From Mycolicibacterium novocastrense (GTDB lineage: Bacteria; Actinomycetota; Actinomycetes; Mycobacteriales; Mycobacteriaceae): a stretch of DNA of 64,000 bases. Shown one piece after another: positions 46,937 through 59,905 of the stretch. Position numbers and translations under genes: made by a program. How positions within the stretch are numbered: position 1 is the first letter of the stretch; each line of letters begins with the position of its first letter. The notes beneath the pieces were generated by a model. It ran no database searches. It saw only the letters and a program-made list of their open reading frames with translations, and had not been told where the DNA came from. Location of the stretch: assembly GCF_001570485.1 (NCBI RefSeq), contig NZ_BCTA01000093.1, forward strand, positions 1 through 64,000, written 5' to 3'.

Positions 46937-48256
46937 GTGAGCGCGTCCGGACACCACCAAGGCAAGGCCTGGCCTGCACCGTCGACGACAACTCCAGTGC
47001 ATGCCACCGTCACCGTGCCCGGCTCGAAATCGCAGACGAACCGGGCGCTGCTGCTGGCGGCGCTGGCCACGGCCAACGGCGATTCCACGATCAGCGGGGC
47101 GTTGCGCAGCCGCGACACCGACCTGATGATCGGGGCGCTGACCGCGCTCGGCGTGACGGTCGAGGGTCACGCCGACGAACTGTCCGTCAGCGGCCGGATC
47201 GCACCGAGCGACGGGGCGCGCATCGACTGCGGACTGGCCGGCACGGTGTTGCGGTTCGTGCCGCCGGTGGCCGCCCTGGGCACGGCCACGGTCGTGTTCG
47301 ACGGTGATGAACAGGCCCGCGCCCGCCCCATCGCGCCCCTACTGGACGCGTTGCGCGGCCTCGGGGTCGACATCGACGGCGAGGGCCTCCCCTTCTCGGT
47401 GCGGGGCACCGGATCGGTCACCGGCGGAACGGTGGAGATCGATGCCTCGGCGTCGTCCCAGTTCGTTTCGGGCCTGCTGCTGTCGGGGGCGGGCTTCCGC
47501 GACGGGCTGACCGTCGTGCACACCGGCGGCTCGGTGCCCTCCGCACCGCATGTGGCGATGACGGTCGCGATGCTGCGCGACGCCGGAGTCGACGTCGACG
47601 ACAGCCGCGACAACCGATGGCGGGTGTCTCCGGGGCCGGTGGCTGCCCGGCATTGGGACATCGAGCCCGACCTGTCCAACGCGGTGCCGTTCCTGGCGGC
47701 GGCGGTGGTCAGCGGGGGCAGCGTGCGGTTGATGGGCTGGCCGCGGGTGAGCACGCAACCGGCCGACACGATCGTGTCGATCTTGACGAAGCTGGGATCC
47801 GTTGTGCAACACGGTGATACATACCTCGAAGTGGGTGGCGCCCAAGTGTACGGCGGTATCGACGTCGATCTGCACGAGGTCGGTGAGCTCACACCCGCCG
47901 TCGCTGCGCTGGCCGCCCTGGCCTCCCCCGGCTCGGTGTCGAAGCTGTCGGGCATCGCACATCTGCGTGGACACGAGACGGACCGGCTCGCGGCACTGTC
48001 GGCGGAGATCAACGGTCTCGGCGGTCAGTGCGAGGAGACCGAGGACGGACTGGTGATCACCGCCCGACCGCTGCACGGCGGGCTGTGGCGGTCGTATGCC
48101 GACCACCGGATGGCCACCGCGGGCGCGATCGTGGGGCTTCGGGTGCCGGACGTCGCGGTCGAGGACATCGACACCACCGCCAAGACGTTGCCCGGTTTCC
48201 CGCAGTTGTGGGCCGACATGCTCGCGGGGCAGACGGCGGAGGTCGACCCCGCTTGA
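46937..48256 (+). CDS. aroA: EPSP synthase (AroA), shikimate pathway
   Basis: A 439-residue 3-phosphoshikimate 1-carboxyvinyltransferase. Landmarks are [43 protein letters not shown], a central [15 protein letters not shown] and, near the end, [16 protein letters not shown]. The [10 protein letters not shown] variant of the NAGTAMRP loop is normal for mycobacteria. The GTG start is about 45 bp from the divergent SRAP start. Its stop overlaps the rsgA TTG start (TTGA). Confidence 0.94.
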   Translation: MSASGHHQGKAWPAPSTTTPVHATVTVPGSKSQTNRALLLAALATANGDSTISGALRSRDTDLMIGALTALGVTVEGHADELSVSGRIAPSDGARIDCGLAGTVLRFVPPVAALGTATVVFDGDEQARARPIAPLLDALRGLGVDIDGEGLPFSVRGTGSVTGGTVEIDASASSQFVSGLLLSGAGFRDGLTVVHTGGSVPSAPHVAMTVAMLRDAGVDVDDSRDNRWRVSPGPVAARHWDIEPDLSNAVPFLAAAVVSGGSVRLMGWPRVSTQPADTIVSILTKLGSVVQHGDTYLEVGGAQVYGGIDVDLHEVGELTPAVAALAALASPGSVSKLSGIAHLRGHETDRLAALSAEINGLGGQCEETEDGLVITARPLHGGLWRSYADHRMATAGAIVGLRVPDVAVEDIDTTAKTLPGFPQLWADMLAGQTAEVDPA

Positions 48257-49242
48257 GCCGACGCGAGTACGACGAGTCCGATGTCCGGGTGCGGCCCGGC
48301 CGAGGCTCGCGGCCGCGGACCAAGATTCGTCCTGAGCACGCCGACGCGCAAGAAGCGATGGTGGTGACGGTCGACCGTGGGCGGTGGGGGTGCGCGCTCG
48401 GCGGGGACCCCGGCCGCCGCGTGGTCGCGATGCGCGCCCGTGAGCTGGGCCGCACCCCGATCGTCGTCGGCGACGAGGTCGGCATCGTCGGTGATCTCTC
48501 GGGCCGGCCCGACACGCTGGCCCGCATCGTGCGCCGCGGCGATCGACGAACCGTGTTGCGCCGCACCGCCGATGACACCGACCCGACGGAGCGTGTGGTG
48601 GTCGCCAATGCCGATCAGCTGTTGATCGTCGTCGCGCTGGCCGATCCGCCGCCGCGCACAGGGTTGGTCGAGCGCGCGCTGATCGCGGCCTACGCCGGTG
48701 GGCTGCAGCCGATCCTGTGCCTGACCAAGACGGATCTCGCGCCGCCGCAACCGTTTGCGGCGCAGTTCGCCGATCTCGATCTGACGATCACCACCGCCGG
48801 CCGCGACGATCCGCTCGACGCCGTGGCCTCGATGCTGGCGGGACGGGTCACCGTTCTGCTCGGCCATTCGGGGGTCGGGAAGTCGACGTTGGTGAATCGT
48901 CTTGTCCCCCAGGCTGAACGGGCCACCGGCGAGGTGACCGATGTTGGGAAGGGCAGACATACGTCGACCCAGTCGGTGGCGCTGCCGCTGGAACTGGGCG
49001 GGTGGGTGATCGATACGCCCGGTATCCGGTCGTTCGGATTGGCGCACATCGAACCCGACGATGTGCTGCTGGCCTTTTCGGATCTGGCCGAGGCGATCAA
49101 GGACTGCCCCCGCGGATGCGGGCACATGGGTCCGCCCGCCGACCCGGAGTGCGCGCTGGACACATTGAGCGGCGCCGCAGTGGACCGCGTCGCCGCGGCG
49201 CGCAGACTGCTGGCCGCGCTGCACGAGTCGGCGGCCTACTGA
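48253..49242 (+). CDS. rsgA: RsgA, ribosome small-subunit GTPase
   Basis: A 329-residue circularly permuted GTPase that matures the 30S subunit. An OB-fold-like N-terminus ([14 protein letters not shown]) is followed by permuted G motifs: G4 LTKTDL, then G1 [10 protein letters not shown], then G3 DTPGIRSFG. The C-terminal zinc knuckle is [16 protein letters not shown]. The N-terminal 30 residues are basic. The TTG start at 48253 overlaps the aroA stop by 4 bases and gives the conserved [15 protein letters not shown] start. Confidence 0.93.
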   Translation: MSRREYDESDVRVRPGRGSRPRTKIRPEHADAQEAMVVTVDRGRWGCALGGDPGRRVVAMRARELGRTPIVVGDEVGIVGDLSGRPDTLARIVRRGDRRTVLRRTADDTDPTERVVVANADQLLIVVALADPPPRTGLVERALIAAYAGGLQPILCLTKTDLAPPQPFAAQFADLDLTITTAGRDDPLDAVASMLAGRVTVLLGHSGVGKSTLVNRLVPQAERATGEVTDVGKGRHTSTQSVALPLELGGWVIDTPGIRSFGLAHIEPDDVLLAFSDLAEAIKDCPRGCGHMGPPADPECALDTLSGAAVDRVAAARRLLAALHESAAY

Positions 49243-49251
49243 TCACTCTCC

Positions 49252-49312
49252 GCGCGAGCGTGCGCGTCTACACACGACACGCCGACGATAATCGACACTT
49301 TACGCACTCTCG
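49252..49312. repeat. Intergenic stem-loop repeat, family C copy 1
   Basis: This copy of about 61 bp starts GCGCGAGCGTGCG and ends CGCACTCTCGC, so it can fold on itself. It begins 10 bp after the rsgA stop and matches the copy at 49449-49510 in inverted orientation, with 31 of 33 identical positions in the outer arm. Confidence 0.75.
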
Positions 49313-49448
49313 CACTCGACGACAGTGCGCAAAGCAAGTCGCTCCGGCTCACGCCACAACCGAACATGCCACTCTCAGAGGCTTCCGATCGGGCTTCCGA
49401 GTCGGCCGCCCGAGTCGGCCTTACCCGCGGGCGCACGTTCACCGCGCC

Positions 49449-49510
49449 GCGAGCGTGCACAAACTCACGAAAATCAGCGGTGTGTCGTGTGCAGACGCGC
49501 ACGCTCGCGC
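49449..49510. repeat. Intergenic stem-loop repeat, family C copy 2
   Basis: The inverted partner of 49252-49312, starting GCGAGCGTGCAC and ending GCACGCTCGCGC, 10 bp from the desA3 stop. The two copies and the ~136 bp between them occupy the whole gap between convergent rsgA and desA3; no gene is seen in between. Confidence 0.75.
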
Positions 49511-49520
49511 CAAATGGAAG

Positions 49521-50774
49521 TTAGGCCGCGCGCTGAATCCGGGCCTGCTCGCGGTTGGCGCGCTTCTCGAGACGACGTGCGCGCACGGCCGCGATCGACG
49601 ACTTGAGACCACGCCGCTGGGCCGGCTCCAGTTCGGCGAACATCCGCTCGCTGCGCGTCTCCGGCGCATCGTCGGCGGTGTCGCGCAGATACTTGTCCGG
49701 CAGCGACAGCTTGGCGATGGTCCGCCACGTCTTGCCGTACTGCACCAGGAACGAACCGGTCGTGTAGGGCAGGTCGTATTTGTCGCACACCTGCCGCACC
49801 CGCACCGAGATCTCGTGCAGCCGGTTACTCGGAAGGTCCGGGTACAGATGGTGCTCGATCTGGTGGCACAGGTTGCCGCTCATGAACCGCAGCACCGGAC
49901 CATTCTCGAAGTTGGCGCTTCCGAGCATCTGGCGCAGATACCACTGGCCCTTGCTCTCACCGGCCATGTCGGTCTTGGTGAATTTCTCTGCGCCGTCAGG
50001 GAAGTGGCCGCAGAAGATGACCGCATTCGACCAGACATTGCGGATCACGTTCGCTACCGCATTGGCCGTCAGCGTCGACCGGAATGTCGCTGCGGGCGAC
50101 AGCGAGGTCAATGCGGGGTAGGCGACGTAGTCCTTGACCACCTGCGCGCCCGCCTTGGCGGCGAACTCCCGCGCCCGGGTCTTGCTTTCGTCGCGATTGT
50201 CCCTGCCCTTGAAGATCTTGCCCAGCTCCACGTGCTGCAGACCGACGCCCCACTCGAAGCCGAGCGCGAGAATCGTGTTGTAGAGCAGGTTTCCGAGGTT
50301 GAACGGCTTCCACTTCGTGTCCCGGGTGACCCGCAACAGCCCGTAGCCCACGTCGTCGTCCATGCCCAGGATGTTGGTGTACTTGTGATGCATGAAGTTG
50401 TGGGTGAAGCGCCAGTGCTTGGACGAGCCACTCATGTCCCACTCCCACGTCGAGGAGTGAATCTCGGGATCGTTCATCCAATCCCACTGGCCGTGCATGA
50501 CGTTGTGGCCGATCTCCATGTTCTCGATGATCTTGGCCACGCCCAGGGTGACGGTTCCGGCCCACCAAGCCGAGCGGCGTGAACTCGCGGCCAGCATCAG
50601 GCGGCCAGCGACCTCCAGCGCACGCTGGGCCGCGATGGTGCGACGGATATAGCGCGCATCGCGCTCACCGCGGGAGTCTTCGATGTCCTGCCGGATCGCG
50701 TCCAGTTCCACAGCCAGACTCTCGATATCCGCATCAGTCAGATGCGCGAATTCGGGAACGTCGGTTATTGCCAT
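49521..50774 (-). CDS. desA3: DesA3, acyl-CoA delta-9 desaturase
   Basis: A 417-residue membrane fatty-acyl desaturase that makes oleate from stearoyl-CoA. The three histidine boxes for the di-iron centre are HNVMHGQ, HNFMHHK and HQIEHH. Hydrophobic segments between the boxes form the membrane domain. The ATG at 50774 is preceded by GAGGAGG at 7 bases, better than the TTG two codons upstream. Its electron donor is the next gene upstream, and both promoters carry the same operator-like box. Confidence 0.94.
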   Translation of the reverse strand: MAITDVPEFAHLTDADIESLAVELDAIRQDIEDSRGERDARYIRRTIAAQRALEVAGRLMLAASSRRSAWWAGTVTLGVAKIIENMEIGHNVMHGQWDWMNDPEIHSSTWEWDMSGSSKHWRFTHNFMHHKYTNILGMDDDVGYGLLRVTRDTKWKPFNLGNLLYNTILALGFEWGVGLQHVELGKIFKGRDNRDESKTRAREFAAKAGAQVVKDYVAYPALTSLSPAATFRSTLTANAVANVIRNVWSNAVIFCGHFPDGAEKFTKTDMAGESKGQWYLRQMLGSANFENGPVLRFMSGNLCHQIEHHLYPDLPSNRLHEISVRVRQVCDKYDLPYTTGSFLVQYGKTWRTIAKLSLPDKYLRDTADDAPETRSERMFAELEPAQRRGLKSSIAAVRARRLEKRANREQARIQRAA

Positions 50775-50795
50775 CGTCAAGCCTCCTCTCGTGCG

Positions 50796-50830
50796 CCTAC
50801 GCTACCGTAACCTACGTACCCGTAGGTTAC
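50796..50830 (-). promoter_or_regulatory. Operator-like box upstream of desA3
   Basis: This contains a perfect 10-bp palindrome, GTAACCTACG, with its inverted copy after 4 bases (50807-50830). Overlapping it is a 21-bp box (50796-50816), CCTACG plus one base plus TACCGTAACCTACG, that recurs with a single difference at 51981-52001. It lies 22 bp before the desA3 start. Confidence 0.75.
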
Positions 50831-50843
50831 CAGCCAGTAAACC

Positions 50844-51977
50844 TCAGACATCGAGCACACAATCGCCCGATGCGGCAGACACACACGTCTGCACCCGGCT
50901 GCCCGGCTCGTGCTCGACACCGGTGCGCAGGTCGCGGACGTGTCCCTCGACGAGGCCCACCACACATGACTGGCAGATACCCATCCGGCAGCCGAACGGC
51001 ATCTGCACACCGACCTGCTCCCCGGCCTCCATCAGCGGCGTCGCGGCGTCCACCGTGGCCGTCTTGCCGCTGCGCGCGAACTCGACGGTGCCGCCCTGCC
51101 CGTGCACGGCCGCCTTGGACACCGCGAAGCGCTCGAGGTGCAGGCGTTCAGCGAGCCCGGCGGCCGACCAACAGCGCTGGGCGGCATCGAGCATGCCCTC
51201 GGGACCACACGCCCAGGTCTGTCGTTCACGCCAGTCGGGGACCTCGTCGTCGAGACGCGACAGGTCCAGTCGGCCCTGGCTGCGCGTCGCGCGGGTCCGC
51301 AGTCGGTAACCGTCGTGCGCACGGGTCAGGTCGGCGAGTTCCGAAGCGAACATGACATCGGATTGCGTTGGCGCAGAATGCAAGTGGACGATATCGGTGA
51401 TCTGGTCACGCCGAGCCAGCGTCCGCAGCATCGACATCACCGGCGTGACACCGGAGCCGCCGGTGAGGAACAGCACCTTGGGCGGGGCCGGGTCGGGCAT
51501 CACGAAGTTGCCCTGCGGCGCGGCCAGCCGCACGATCGTGCCCGGCGCCAGTCCGTCCACCAGATGCGTCGACAAGAACCCTTCGGGCATGGCCTTGACA
51601 GTGATGGTGATGGTTCGGGCGGTGCGCGACGGTGCCGAGGTCAGGGAATAGGACCGCCAGCGCCAGCGACCGTCGATCTGCACGCCGATCCCGATGTACT
51701 GGCCGGGCTGGTAATCGAACGAGAAACCCCATCCCGGCTTGATCACCAGCGTCGCGGAGTCCTCGGTCTCGCGCCGGACGCCGAGCACCCGGCCGCGCAG
51801 CTCGCGCGCCGACCACAACGGGTTGGCAAGTTTGAGGTAGTCGTCGGGCAGCAGCGGCGTGGTGATTCGCCCCACGATCGTGCGTAGCGCATGTAAGCCC
51901 GGATTCTTGGTCCCGGCGACCGTCGGCCGCACCGTGTCGACGACGTTGGCCGACACCTTGATGGAGTTCTTGGCCAT
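50844..51977 (-). CDS. Ferredoxin reductase partner of DesA3 (Rv3230c-like)
   Basis: A 377-residue flavo-iron-sulfur reductase that passes electrons from NAD(P)H to DesA3. The FAD motif is [11 protein letters not shown], the NAD(P) motif is [16 protein letters not shown], and the end of the nucleotide domain is WACGPEGML. The C-terminal plant-type [2Fe-2S] site is CRMGICQSC followed by the final QTC. A 69-bp gap to desA3 holds an operator-like box. The ATG at 51977 directly follows the second copy of that box. Confidence 0.93.
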   Translation of the reverse strand: MAKNSIKVSANVVDTVRPTVAGTKNPGLHALRTIVGRITTPLLPDDYLKLANPLWSARELRGRVLGVRRETEDSATLVIKPGWGFSFDYQPGQYIGIGVQIDGRWRWRSYSLTSAPSRTARTITITVKAMPEGFLSTHLVDGLAPGTIVRLAAPQGNFVMPDPAPPKVLFLTGGSGVTPVMSMLRTLARRDQITDIVHLHSAPTQSDVMFASELADLTRAHDGYRLRTRATRSQGRLDLSRLDDEVPDWRERQTWACGPEGMLDAAQRCWSAAGLAERLHLERFAVSKAAVHGQGGTVEFARSGKTATVDAATPLMEAGEQVGVQMPFGCRMGICQSCVVGLVEGHVRDLRTGVEHEPGSRVQTCVSAASGDCVLDV

Positions 51978-51980
51978 GAA

Positions 51981-52001
51981 CCTACGGTACCGTAACCTAC
52001 G
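51981..52001 (-). promoter_or_regulatory. Operator-like box upstream of the DesA3 reductase gene
   Basis: The same 21-bp sequence as 50796-50816 with one base changed, only 3 bases from the ATG, so a bound repressor would block initiation of a short-leader or leaderless transcript. Confidence 0.7.
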
Positions 52002-52038
52002 CTTCCGTATCCAGCCGAGATGACGGCCGATGCGCGGA

Positions 52039-52536
52039 TCAGAGCAGTTCGAGCAGGAACGGCAGTTCCTGCGGCGCGTACCAGGCCAGGTCGTGGTCCT
52101 GGGCATCCCCGACGACGAAGTCGGCATCCTCGTCGCCGAGATCCGCCTCGTCGACGGCCTCGATCGCCGCCAACACCGCGGACTCGGCGTCGGCATTGTC
52201 GACATACGCGGCGATGACGTCCTCGAAGGCGACCGGACCGGCCAGCCGCACCACCGCGTCGTCGAGATCGGGCCGCGGCGTCACGCCGTCGACCTCGGCC
52301 TCCACCACCACGCGCCGCGGCGGCAGCTCCCCCACTCCGTCACCGGCGAGCAGTCGCAGCGATGCCAGCGCGGCCTCCCGGCGCGCGACCTCGGCGAGTT
52401 CTTCGTCGTCGCCCTCGGCGTAGGACTCACGCAGGGCCGGCGTCAGCGCGAACGCCGTACCGCTGCGGGCATGCAGCAACCGCTCGGCCACGAGCTGCTG
52501 CAGCATGGTCAGGGTCGCGGGGATGTAGACGCGCAC
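52039..52536 (-). CDS. Conserved hypothetical protein (Rv3231c-like)
   Basis: A 165-residue soluble protein, very acidic, of a conserved actinobacterial family without a known function. Landmarks are the start [15 protein letters not shown], an acidic helix [18 protein letters not shown] and a C-terminal [17 protein letters not shown]. There are no membrane segments or catalytic motifs. The GTG start is 9 bp after the BCCT stop region, so it may be the last gene of that transcript. Confidence 0.78.
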   Translation of the reverse strand: MRVYIPATLTMLQQLVAERLLHARSGTAFALTPALRESYAEGDDEELAEVARREAALASLRLLAGDGVGELPPRRVVVEAEVDGVTPRPDLDDAVVRLAGPVAFEDVIAAYVDNADAESAVLAAIEAVDEADLGDEDADFVVGDAQDHDLAWYAPQELPFLLELL

Positions 52537-52545
52537 CAGGCGAGA

Positions 52546-54300
52546 TTAGTCGTCAGGCGACTTTTCGCTCGCCGGATCCTTTTCCACCGAGATGACGAAG
52601 TCGTCACCGTGCTCGGTGACGCCCTGGATGACCGCGGTGTCGACGGCCTCCCTCGCGTATTGCCTGCGGACCATCAGCGGGTCGCGGCGCAGGTCCTTGA
52701 CCAGCCCCACCGCCATGCCGACCATCACGACCACGAACGGCAGCGCCGCGATGATGGTGATGGTCTGCAACCCGGTCAGGGCGTCCTCCCCGCCGACCAG
52801 CAGCATCACCGCGGCCACGGCGCCGGTGGCCACACCCCAGAAGATCACGGTGGCTCTACCGGGTCTGATCGTGCCGCGCTCGGACAGCGATCCCATCACC
52901 ACCGACGCCGCATCCGCGCCGGAGACGAAGAAGATCGCCACCAGCAGCATCACCAGCACACTGGCGATCGCCGCGATCGGATACTGGTCGAGCAAGCCGA
53001 ACAGCTGGGCCTCGATGCTGCCTTCACCGGCGAGGTCGGTGCCCTCCTCCTGCACACGGATCGCCGAACCGCCGAACACCGCGAACCACACCAGCGACAC
53101 CAGGCTGGGCACCAGCAACACGCCGGTGACGAACTGACGGATGGTGCGGCCCCGTGAGATCCGCGCGATGAACATGCCGACGAACGGCGTCCACGACACC
53201 CACCACGCCCAGTAGAAGATCGTCCACGACTGCAACCACTCGTTGACGTCGGCGCCTTCGGCGCCGGTGCGCGCGGACATCATCGCAAAGTCGGCCATGT
53301 AGCTGCCCAGCGATGTCGGCAACAGGTTGAGTATGAAAACCGTTGGCCCGACGACGAATACGAAGCAGGCGAGCACCATCGCCAGCACCATGTTGATGTT
53401 GGACAACCACTGGATGCCGCGCGCAACCCCGGAGACCGCTGACAGCACGAACGCCATCGTCAGCACCGTGATGATGACGATGAGGACGGTGTTGCCGGTT
53501 TCTCCGATACCGCCGACGATCTGCAGACCGCTGCGGATCTGCAGCGCACCCAACCCGAGTGAGGCGGCCGAGCCGAACAGCGTGGCGAAGATCGCCAGCA
53601 TGTCGATGACCTTGCCCCACGGCCCGTTGGCGTGCGCGCCCAGCAGCGGTTCGAACGCCGCGCTGATCAGCTGCAGCCGACCCTTGCGGTAGACGCCGTA
53701 GGCGATCGCCAGCCCGACCACCGCGTAGATCGCCCACGGGTGCAGCGACCAGTGGAACAGCGTGGTGGCCATCGCGGTCTGCACGGCCTCCGGATTGCCT
53801 GGCTCGCCGGTGCCCGGTGGCGGTGTCGCGAAGTGCGAAAGCGGTTCGGCGACCCCGAAGAACATCAGCCCGATGCCCATGCCGGCGCTGAACATCATCG
53901 CGACCCACGACACCCCGTGGAACTCGGGTTCCTCGTCGTCGCGACCCAGCGGGATTGCGCCGAAGCGGCCGATGGCGAGCCACAGAATGAAGACCACGAA
54001 ACCGGAGGCCGTCAACACGAACAGCCACCCGGTGTTGTCCATCACCCACGTCAGCGCACTGCCCGACGCCGATGCCAGCGATTCGGTGCTGACGAAGCCC
54101 CACACCAAAAACGCGATGGCGATGACGGCGGTGACCCCGAAGACGATCCAATCCACCCCGCGCGACCGGGTGATGGCGTCATCTCCTGGCGGCAGATCCA
54201 GCGCCGGGTGGGGCACGACGGAATCGGTCGGCGATTCGAGCGCGCGCCGCGTCGCGGTCCTGGAGTTTCCTGGCGTCTCGTTCTCTGCGCTCGTCGTCAT
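52546..54300 (-). CDS. BCCT-family transporter (betaine/choline/carnitine)
   Basis: A 584-residue osmolyte transporter with about 12 membrane helices between residues 45 and 545. The glycine-rich segment SAGMGIGLMFFGVAEP and the tryptophan-rich WTIFYWAWWVSWTPFVG of the substrate site are typical, followed by RISRGRTIRQF. GMGIG, like that of BetP, suggests Na+-coupled betaine uptake. The C-terminal tail has acidic and basic residues that could sense osmotic stress. The start is ATG 54300 (MTTSAENET), though a frame extends 13 codons further. Confidence 0.92.
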   Translation of the reverse strand: MTTSAENETPGNSRTATRRALESPTDSVVPHPALDLPPGDDAITRSRGVDWIVFGVTAVIAIAFLVWGFVSTESLASASGSALTWVMDNTGWLFVLTASGFVVFILWLAIGRFGAIPLGRDDEEPEFHGVSWVAMMFSAGMGIGLMFFGVAEPLSHFATPPPGTGEPGNPEAVQTAMATTLFHWSLHPWAIYAVVGLAIAYGVYRKGRLQLISAAFEPLLGAHANGPWGKVIDMLAIFATLFGSAASLGLGALQIRSGLQIVGGIGETGNTVLIVIITVLTMAFVLSAVSGVARGIQWLSNINMVLAMVLACFVFVVGPTVFILNLLPTSLGSYMADFAMMSARTGAEGADVNEWLQSWTIFYWAWWVSWTPFVGMFIARISRGRTIRQFVTGVLLVPSLVSLVWFAVFGGSAIRVQEEGTDLAGEGSIEAQLFGLLDQYPIAAIASVLVMLLVAIFFVSGADAASVVMGSLSERGTIRPGRATVIFWGVATGAVAAVMLLVGGEDALTGLQTITIIAALPFVVVMVGMAVGLVKDLRRDPLMVRRQYAREAVDTAVIQGVTEHGDDFVISVEKDPASEKSPDD

Positions 54301-54361
54301 GGTGACCCAATTCGACCCCGCCGGCGGCGAGAGAGTCAATCCCGCAAACGCACGGTCGGTG

Positions 54362-55771
54362 TTAGTGGGCCGCCTCTAGCAGTTCTTCCAGCGATTCGCG
54401 CAGCAGACTCGGCAAAACATCGACGTCGCTCATGGCGTCGCGGTCGGCATTGATGCCGAAGTAGACCATGCCGTTGTAGGACGTCACCCCCAGCGCCAGC
54501 ACCTGGTTGCTCAACAGCGGCGGCACCGCGTAGGTCTCCAGCAGTTTGGTGCCCGCGATGTACATCTGATGCTGCGCGCCCGGCACGTTGGTGATCAGCA
54601 GGTTGAACTGGCGCGCCGAGAACGTGGTGGCCACCCGGATGCCCATGGCGTGCAGGGTCGGCGGAGCGAATCCCGACAGGGTCACGATGGTTCTCGCGTC
54701 GACCAGGCTCGAGGCGGTGGATGCCGACTCGGTGGCGTGCGCGATCTGCGAGAGCCGCACCACCGGGTTGCCCTCCCCGACGGGAAGGTCGACGAGGAAC
54801 GGCGTCACCTCGCTGATGGCCTGGCCCGGGCCAGTCGCGTCGAGTTCGGCATCCGGATACACCGACATGGGCGCCATCGCCCGCACCCGCGCCGTGGATG
54901 TCACCGGTTCACCGCGCGACATCAGCCAATTACGCAACGCACCGGCCACCACGGCCAGCACCACGTCGTTGACGTCGCAGTCGTAGCGGGCGCGCACGGT
55001 GCGGAAGTCCTCGAGTTGCCCGCAGGCGACCGTGAATCGCCGGTTGCGCGACACGGTGGTGTTCAGCGGACTGTTCGGCGCGGTGCCGCGCGCCACGGTG
55101 CGGGCCACTTCGAGGGCCCGCCGGCCCATGTCGACCAACTGGCCCGCGTTGGTCGCGACGTCGACGACGGCGGAGCGGACCGCACCGATCTGCTCGGCCG
55201 GCCGCATGATCCACTCGCCGAGCGCACCGAGCAGCAACTGTCGATCGCTGGGCTCGCGCAACGGAATCCAGATGTCCTCGCCGAACTCGGGCGGCTTCTG
55301 GGTGCGGTCGGCGATGACGTGGCCGATCTCGAGGGCCGTCATTCCGTTCACCAGCGCCTGGTGGGATTTCGTATAGATCGCCAGGCGATTCTTGGCCAGG
55401 CCTTCGATCAGGTACATCTCCCACAGCGGCCGCGACCGGTCCAGTGGCCGCGAACCCAGCCGTGCGATGAGTTCGTGCAACTGGGCGTCGCTGCCCGGAG
55501 ACGGCAGTGCGGAGCGACGGATGTGATAGGTGATGTCGAAGTCGCGGTCGTCCACCCACACCGGGCGCGCCAGGCCCAGCGTCACCTCACGAACCTTCTG
55601 CCGGTAGCGGGGTATCTGCGGCAGCCGCTGTTCGACGGTGGCCAGCAGGGCTTCGTAGCTCAGGCCGCCGCGGGGTTTGCGAAGGATCGACAGCGAACCC
55701 ACGTACATCGGCGTCGACGTGTTCTCCAGGTGGTAGAACGACGCGTCCGCCGTCGACAACCGGGTGACCAT
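54362..55771 (-). CDS. Wax ester synthase/diacylglycerol acyltransferase family protein (Tgs3-like)
   Basis: A 469-residue WS/DGAT protein that may make triacylglycerol or wax esters. Landmarks are FYHLENTSTPMYVGSL, RPVWVDDRDFDITYHIRR, PLWEMYLIEGL and the late VPGAQHQMYIAG. The catalytic HHxxxDG motif reads SHQALVNG here, so the first His and the Asp are replaced; activity may be reduced. In M. tuberculosis this gene appears split into Rv3233c and tgs3; here it is intact. Confidence 0.88.
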   Translation of the reverse strand: MVTRLSTADASFYHLENTSTPMYVGSLSILRKPRGGLSYEALLATVEQRLPQIPRYRQKVREVTLGLARPVWVDDRDFDITYHIRRSALPSPGSDAQLHELIARLGSRPLDRSRPLWEMYLIEGLAKNRLAIYTKSHQALVNGMTALEIGHVIADRTQKPPEFGEDIWIPLREPSDRQLLLGALGEWIMRPAEQIGAVRSAVVDVATNAGQLVDMGRRALEVARTVARGTAPNSPLNTTVSRNRRFTVACGQLEDFRTVRARYDCDVNDVVLAVVAGALRNWLMSRGEPVTSTARVRAMAPMSVYPDAELDATGPGQAISEVTPFLVDLPVGEGNPVVRLSQIAHATESASTASSLVDARTIVTLSGFAPPTLHAMGIRVATTFSARQFNLLITNVPGAQHQMYIAGTKLLETYAVPPLLSNQVLALGVTSYNGMVYFGINADRDAMSDVDVLPSLLRESLEELLEAAH

Positions 55772-55971
55772 CGCGACGTCGTCCCTCCCCTGTACTGCCG
55801 CGGCGCGACCGCGTGCGTCGAAGTCCCCGCCACGCTATAGGCAAACCCTGCGGATGCGCATCACGGGCGCCTATCGCTGTCTGTGGGCCACCGCGGGCCG
55901 TGCGATCATGGTGGTGTCTGCCACTCTCCAGCAGACGGGTCCTGTCTCGTCGAGTAGCTGGAGAACGCGTT

Positions 55972-56481
55972 GTGACATCATTTTGCACCCCTGCCGAGGC
56001 TGCGCTGGTGGCGCCCGTCATCGACTGTGAACCACCACCTCTCGGTGCCGTCGCCTGTCCACCACCGTCGCCGAAAGCGTTGCGGCGCCGAACATCCGGC
56101 AGGCCAGGCACCGGACCGGGCAAGCGGCATCCGCAACGGCCGGTGCCGATCCCCGCGGAGCCGGCCCCGCCGCGCGCCGCGGTCGTATTCGCCGATGCGG
56201 CGTTACGCCGCGTGCTCGAGGTGATCGACCGGCGTCGTCCGGTGGCGCAGTTGCGCCCGCTGTTGGCGCCGGGGCCGATCGAAACCGTGCTCGCGATGAC
56301 CCGGCATCCGCAGTCGACCGTCGCCACCCTGCGCCGGGTGAGGGTGCGCGTCACCGATGACGAGGGTCCGGCCGCGGAGGTATTCGGCACTTACAGTCGC
56401 GGACAGCGCATCCGCGCGATCGCGGCGCGCATCGCGTTCGACGGACGACGCTGGCGGGTGGTCGCGCTGCAGATCGGGTGA
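55972..56481 (+). CDS. Rv3235-family hypothetical protein
   Basis: A 169-residue protein of the Rv3235 family. The first 85 residues are Pro/Arg-rich and low complexity. The conserved C-terminal domain has FADAALRRVLEVIDRRRPVAQLRPLL, then strand-rich LRRVRVRVTDDE and RIAFDGRRWRVVALQIG. Its function is unknown. The GTG at 55972 gives VTSFCTPAEAAL. Its TGA stop overlaps the next gene start by 4 bases (GTGA). Confidence 0.78.
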   Translation: MTSFCTPAEAALVAPVIDCEPPPLGAVACPPPSPKALRRRTSGRPGTGPGKRHPQRPVPIPAEPAPPRAAVVFADAALRRVLEVIDRRRPVAQLRPLLAPGPIETVLAMTRHPQSTVATLRRVRVRVTDDEGPAAEVFGTYSRGQRIRAIAARIAFDGRRWRVVALQIG

Positions 56482-56969
56482 GCGCTAGCCTGCTCGGCGT
56501 GCAGGGAAACTCGATCAGCGTGCAGCGTGTCATCAAGGCGTCCCCGGCCGCGATCTTCGCGTTGCTCGCCGACGCCGGCAGGCACCCGGCATTCGACGGC
56601 TCGGGCACTGTCGCTCACACCCCCGGCGAGAAGTCCCAACCTCTTTCCGCCGGTGCGACATTCGGCATGGCGATGCGCGGAAAGCCAGAGTCGCTGTTCG
56701 TTCCGTACCGGACCACCAACACCGTCGTCGAATTCGAACCCGACCGCCGCATCGCGTGGAAGACGACGATGGGCCCCCTCGGGCTGATCGGCGGGCGCAT
56801 CTGGCGCTACGAACTCGAACCGAACCCCGAGGGCACGCTGGTGCGCGAAACCTGGGACATATCCGAGGACCGGCAACGCCTGCTGCTCAAAAGGGGCGGG
56901 ACACCCAAACAGGCCGAGGACGGGATGCGGGCCACGCTGGGCCGGATCGCCGCCCTCGTCGAGACCTGA
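56478..56969 (+). CDS. SRPBCC/polyketide-cyclase-fold protein
   Basis: A 163-residue START/SRPBCC-fold protein. The fold is recognisable from VQRVIKASPAAIFALLADAGRHPAFDGSG, the hydrophobic strands, FEPDRRIAWKTT and the closing amphipathic helix ATLGRIAALVE. Such proteins bind hydrophobic ligands; the ligand is unknown. The GTG at 56478 overlaps the previous stop; an alternative GTG at 56499 starts VQGNSISVQ and may be the true one. It is convergent with secA1, 8 bp away. Confidence 0.8.
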   Translation: MSASLLGVQGNSISVQRVIKASPAAIFALLADAGRHPAFDGSGTVAHTPGEKSQPLSAGATFGMAMRGKPESLFVPYRTTNTVVEFEPDRRIAWKTTMGPLGLIGGRIWRYELEPNPEGTLVRETWDISEDRQRLLLKRGGTPKQAEDGMRATLGRIAALVET

Positions 56970-56977
56970 CACCAGAG

Positions 56978-59800
<2,823 letters not shown>

Positions 59801-59905
59801 GCTAGTTCCCCTATGGGTTTGGAAGTCTTGAGCTCAACCCATGGTAGGCGACATGCGCCCCGACCCGGCCCCGCTACGTCAGGCCAGGCGAAATAGTGGT
59901 CGGCC

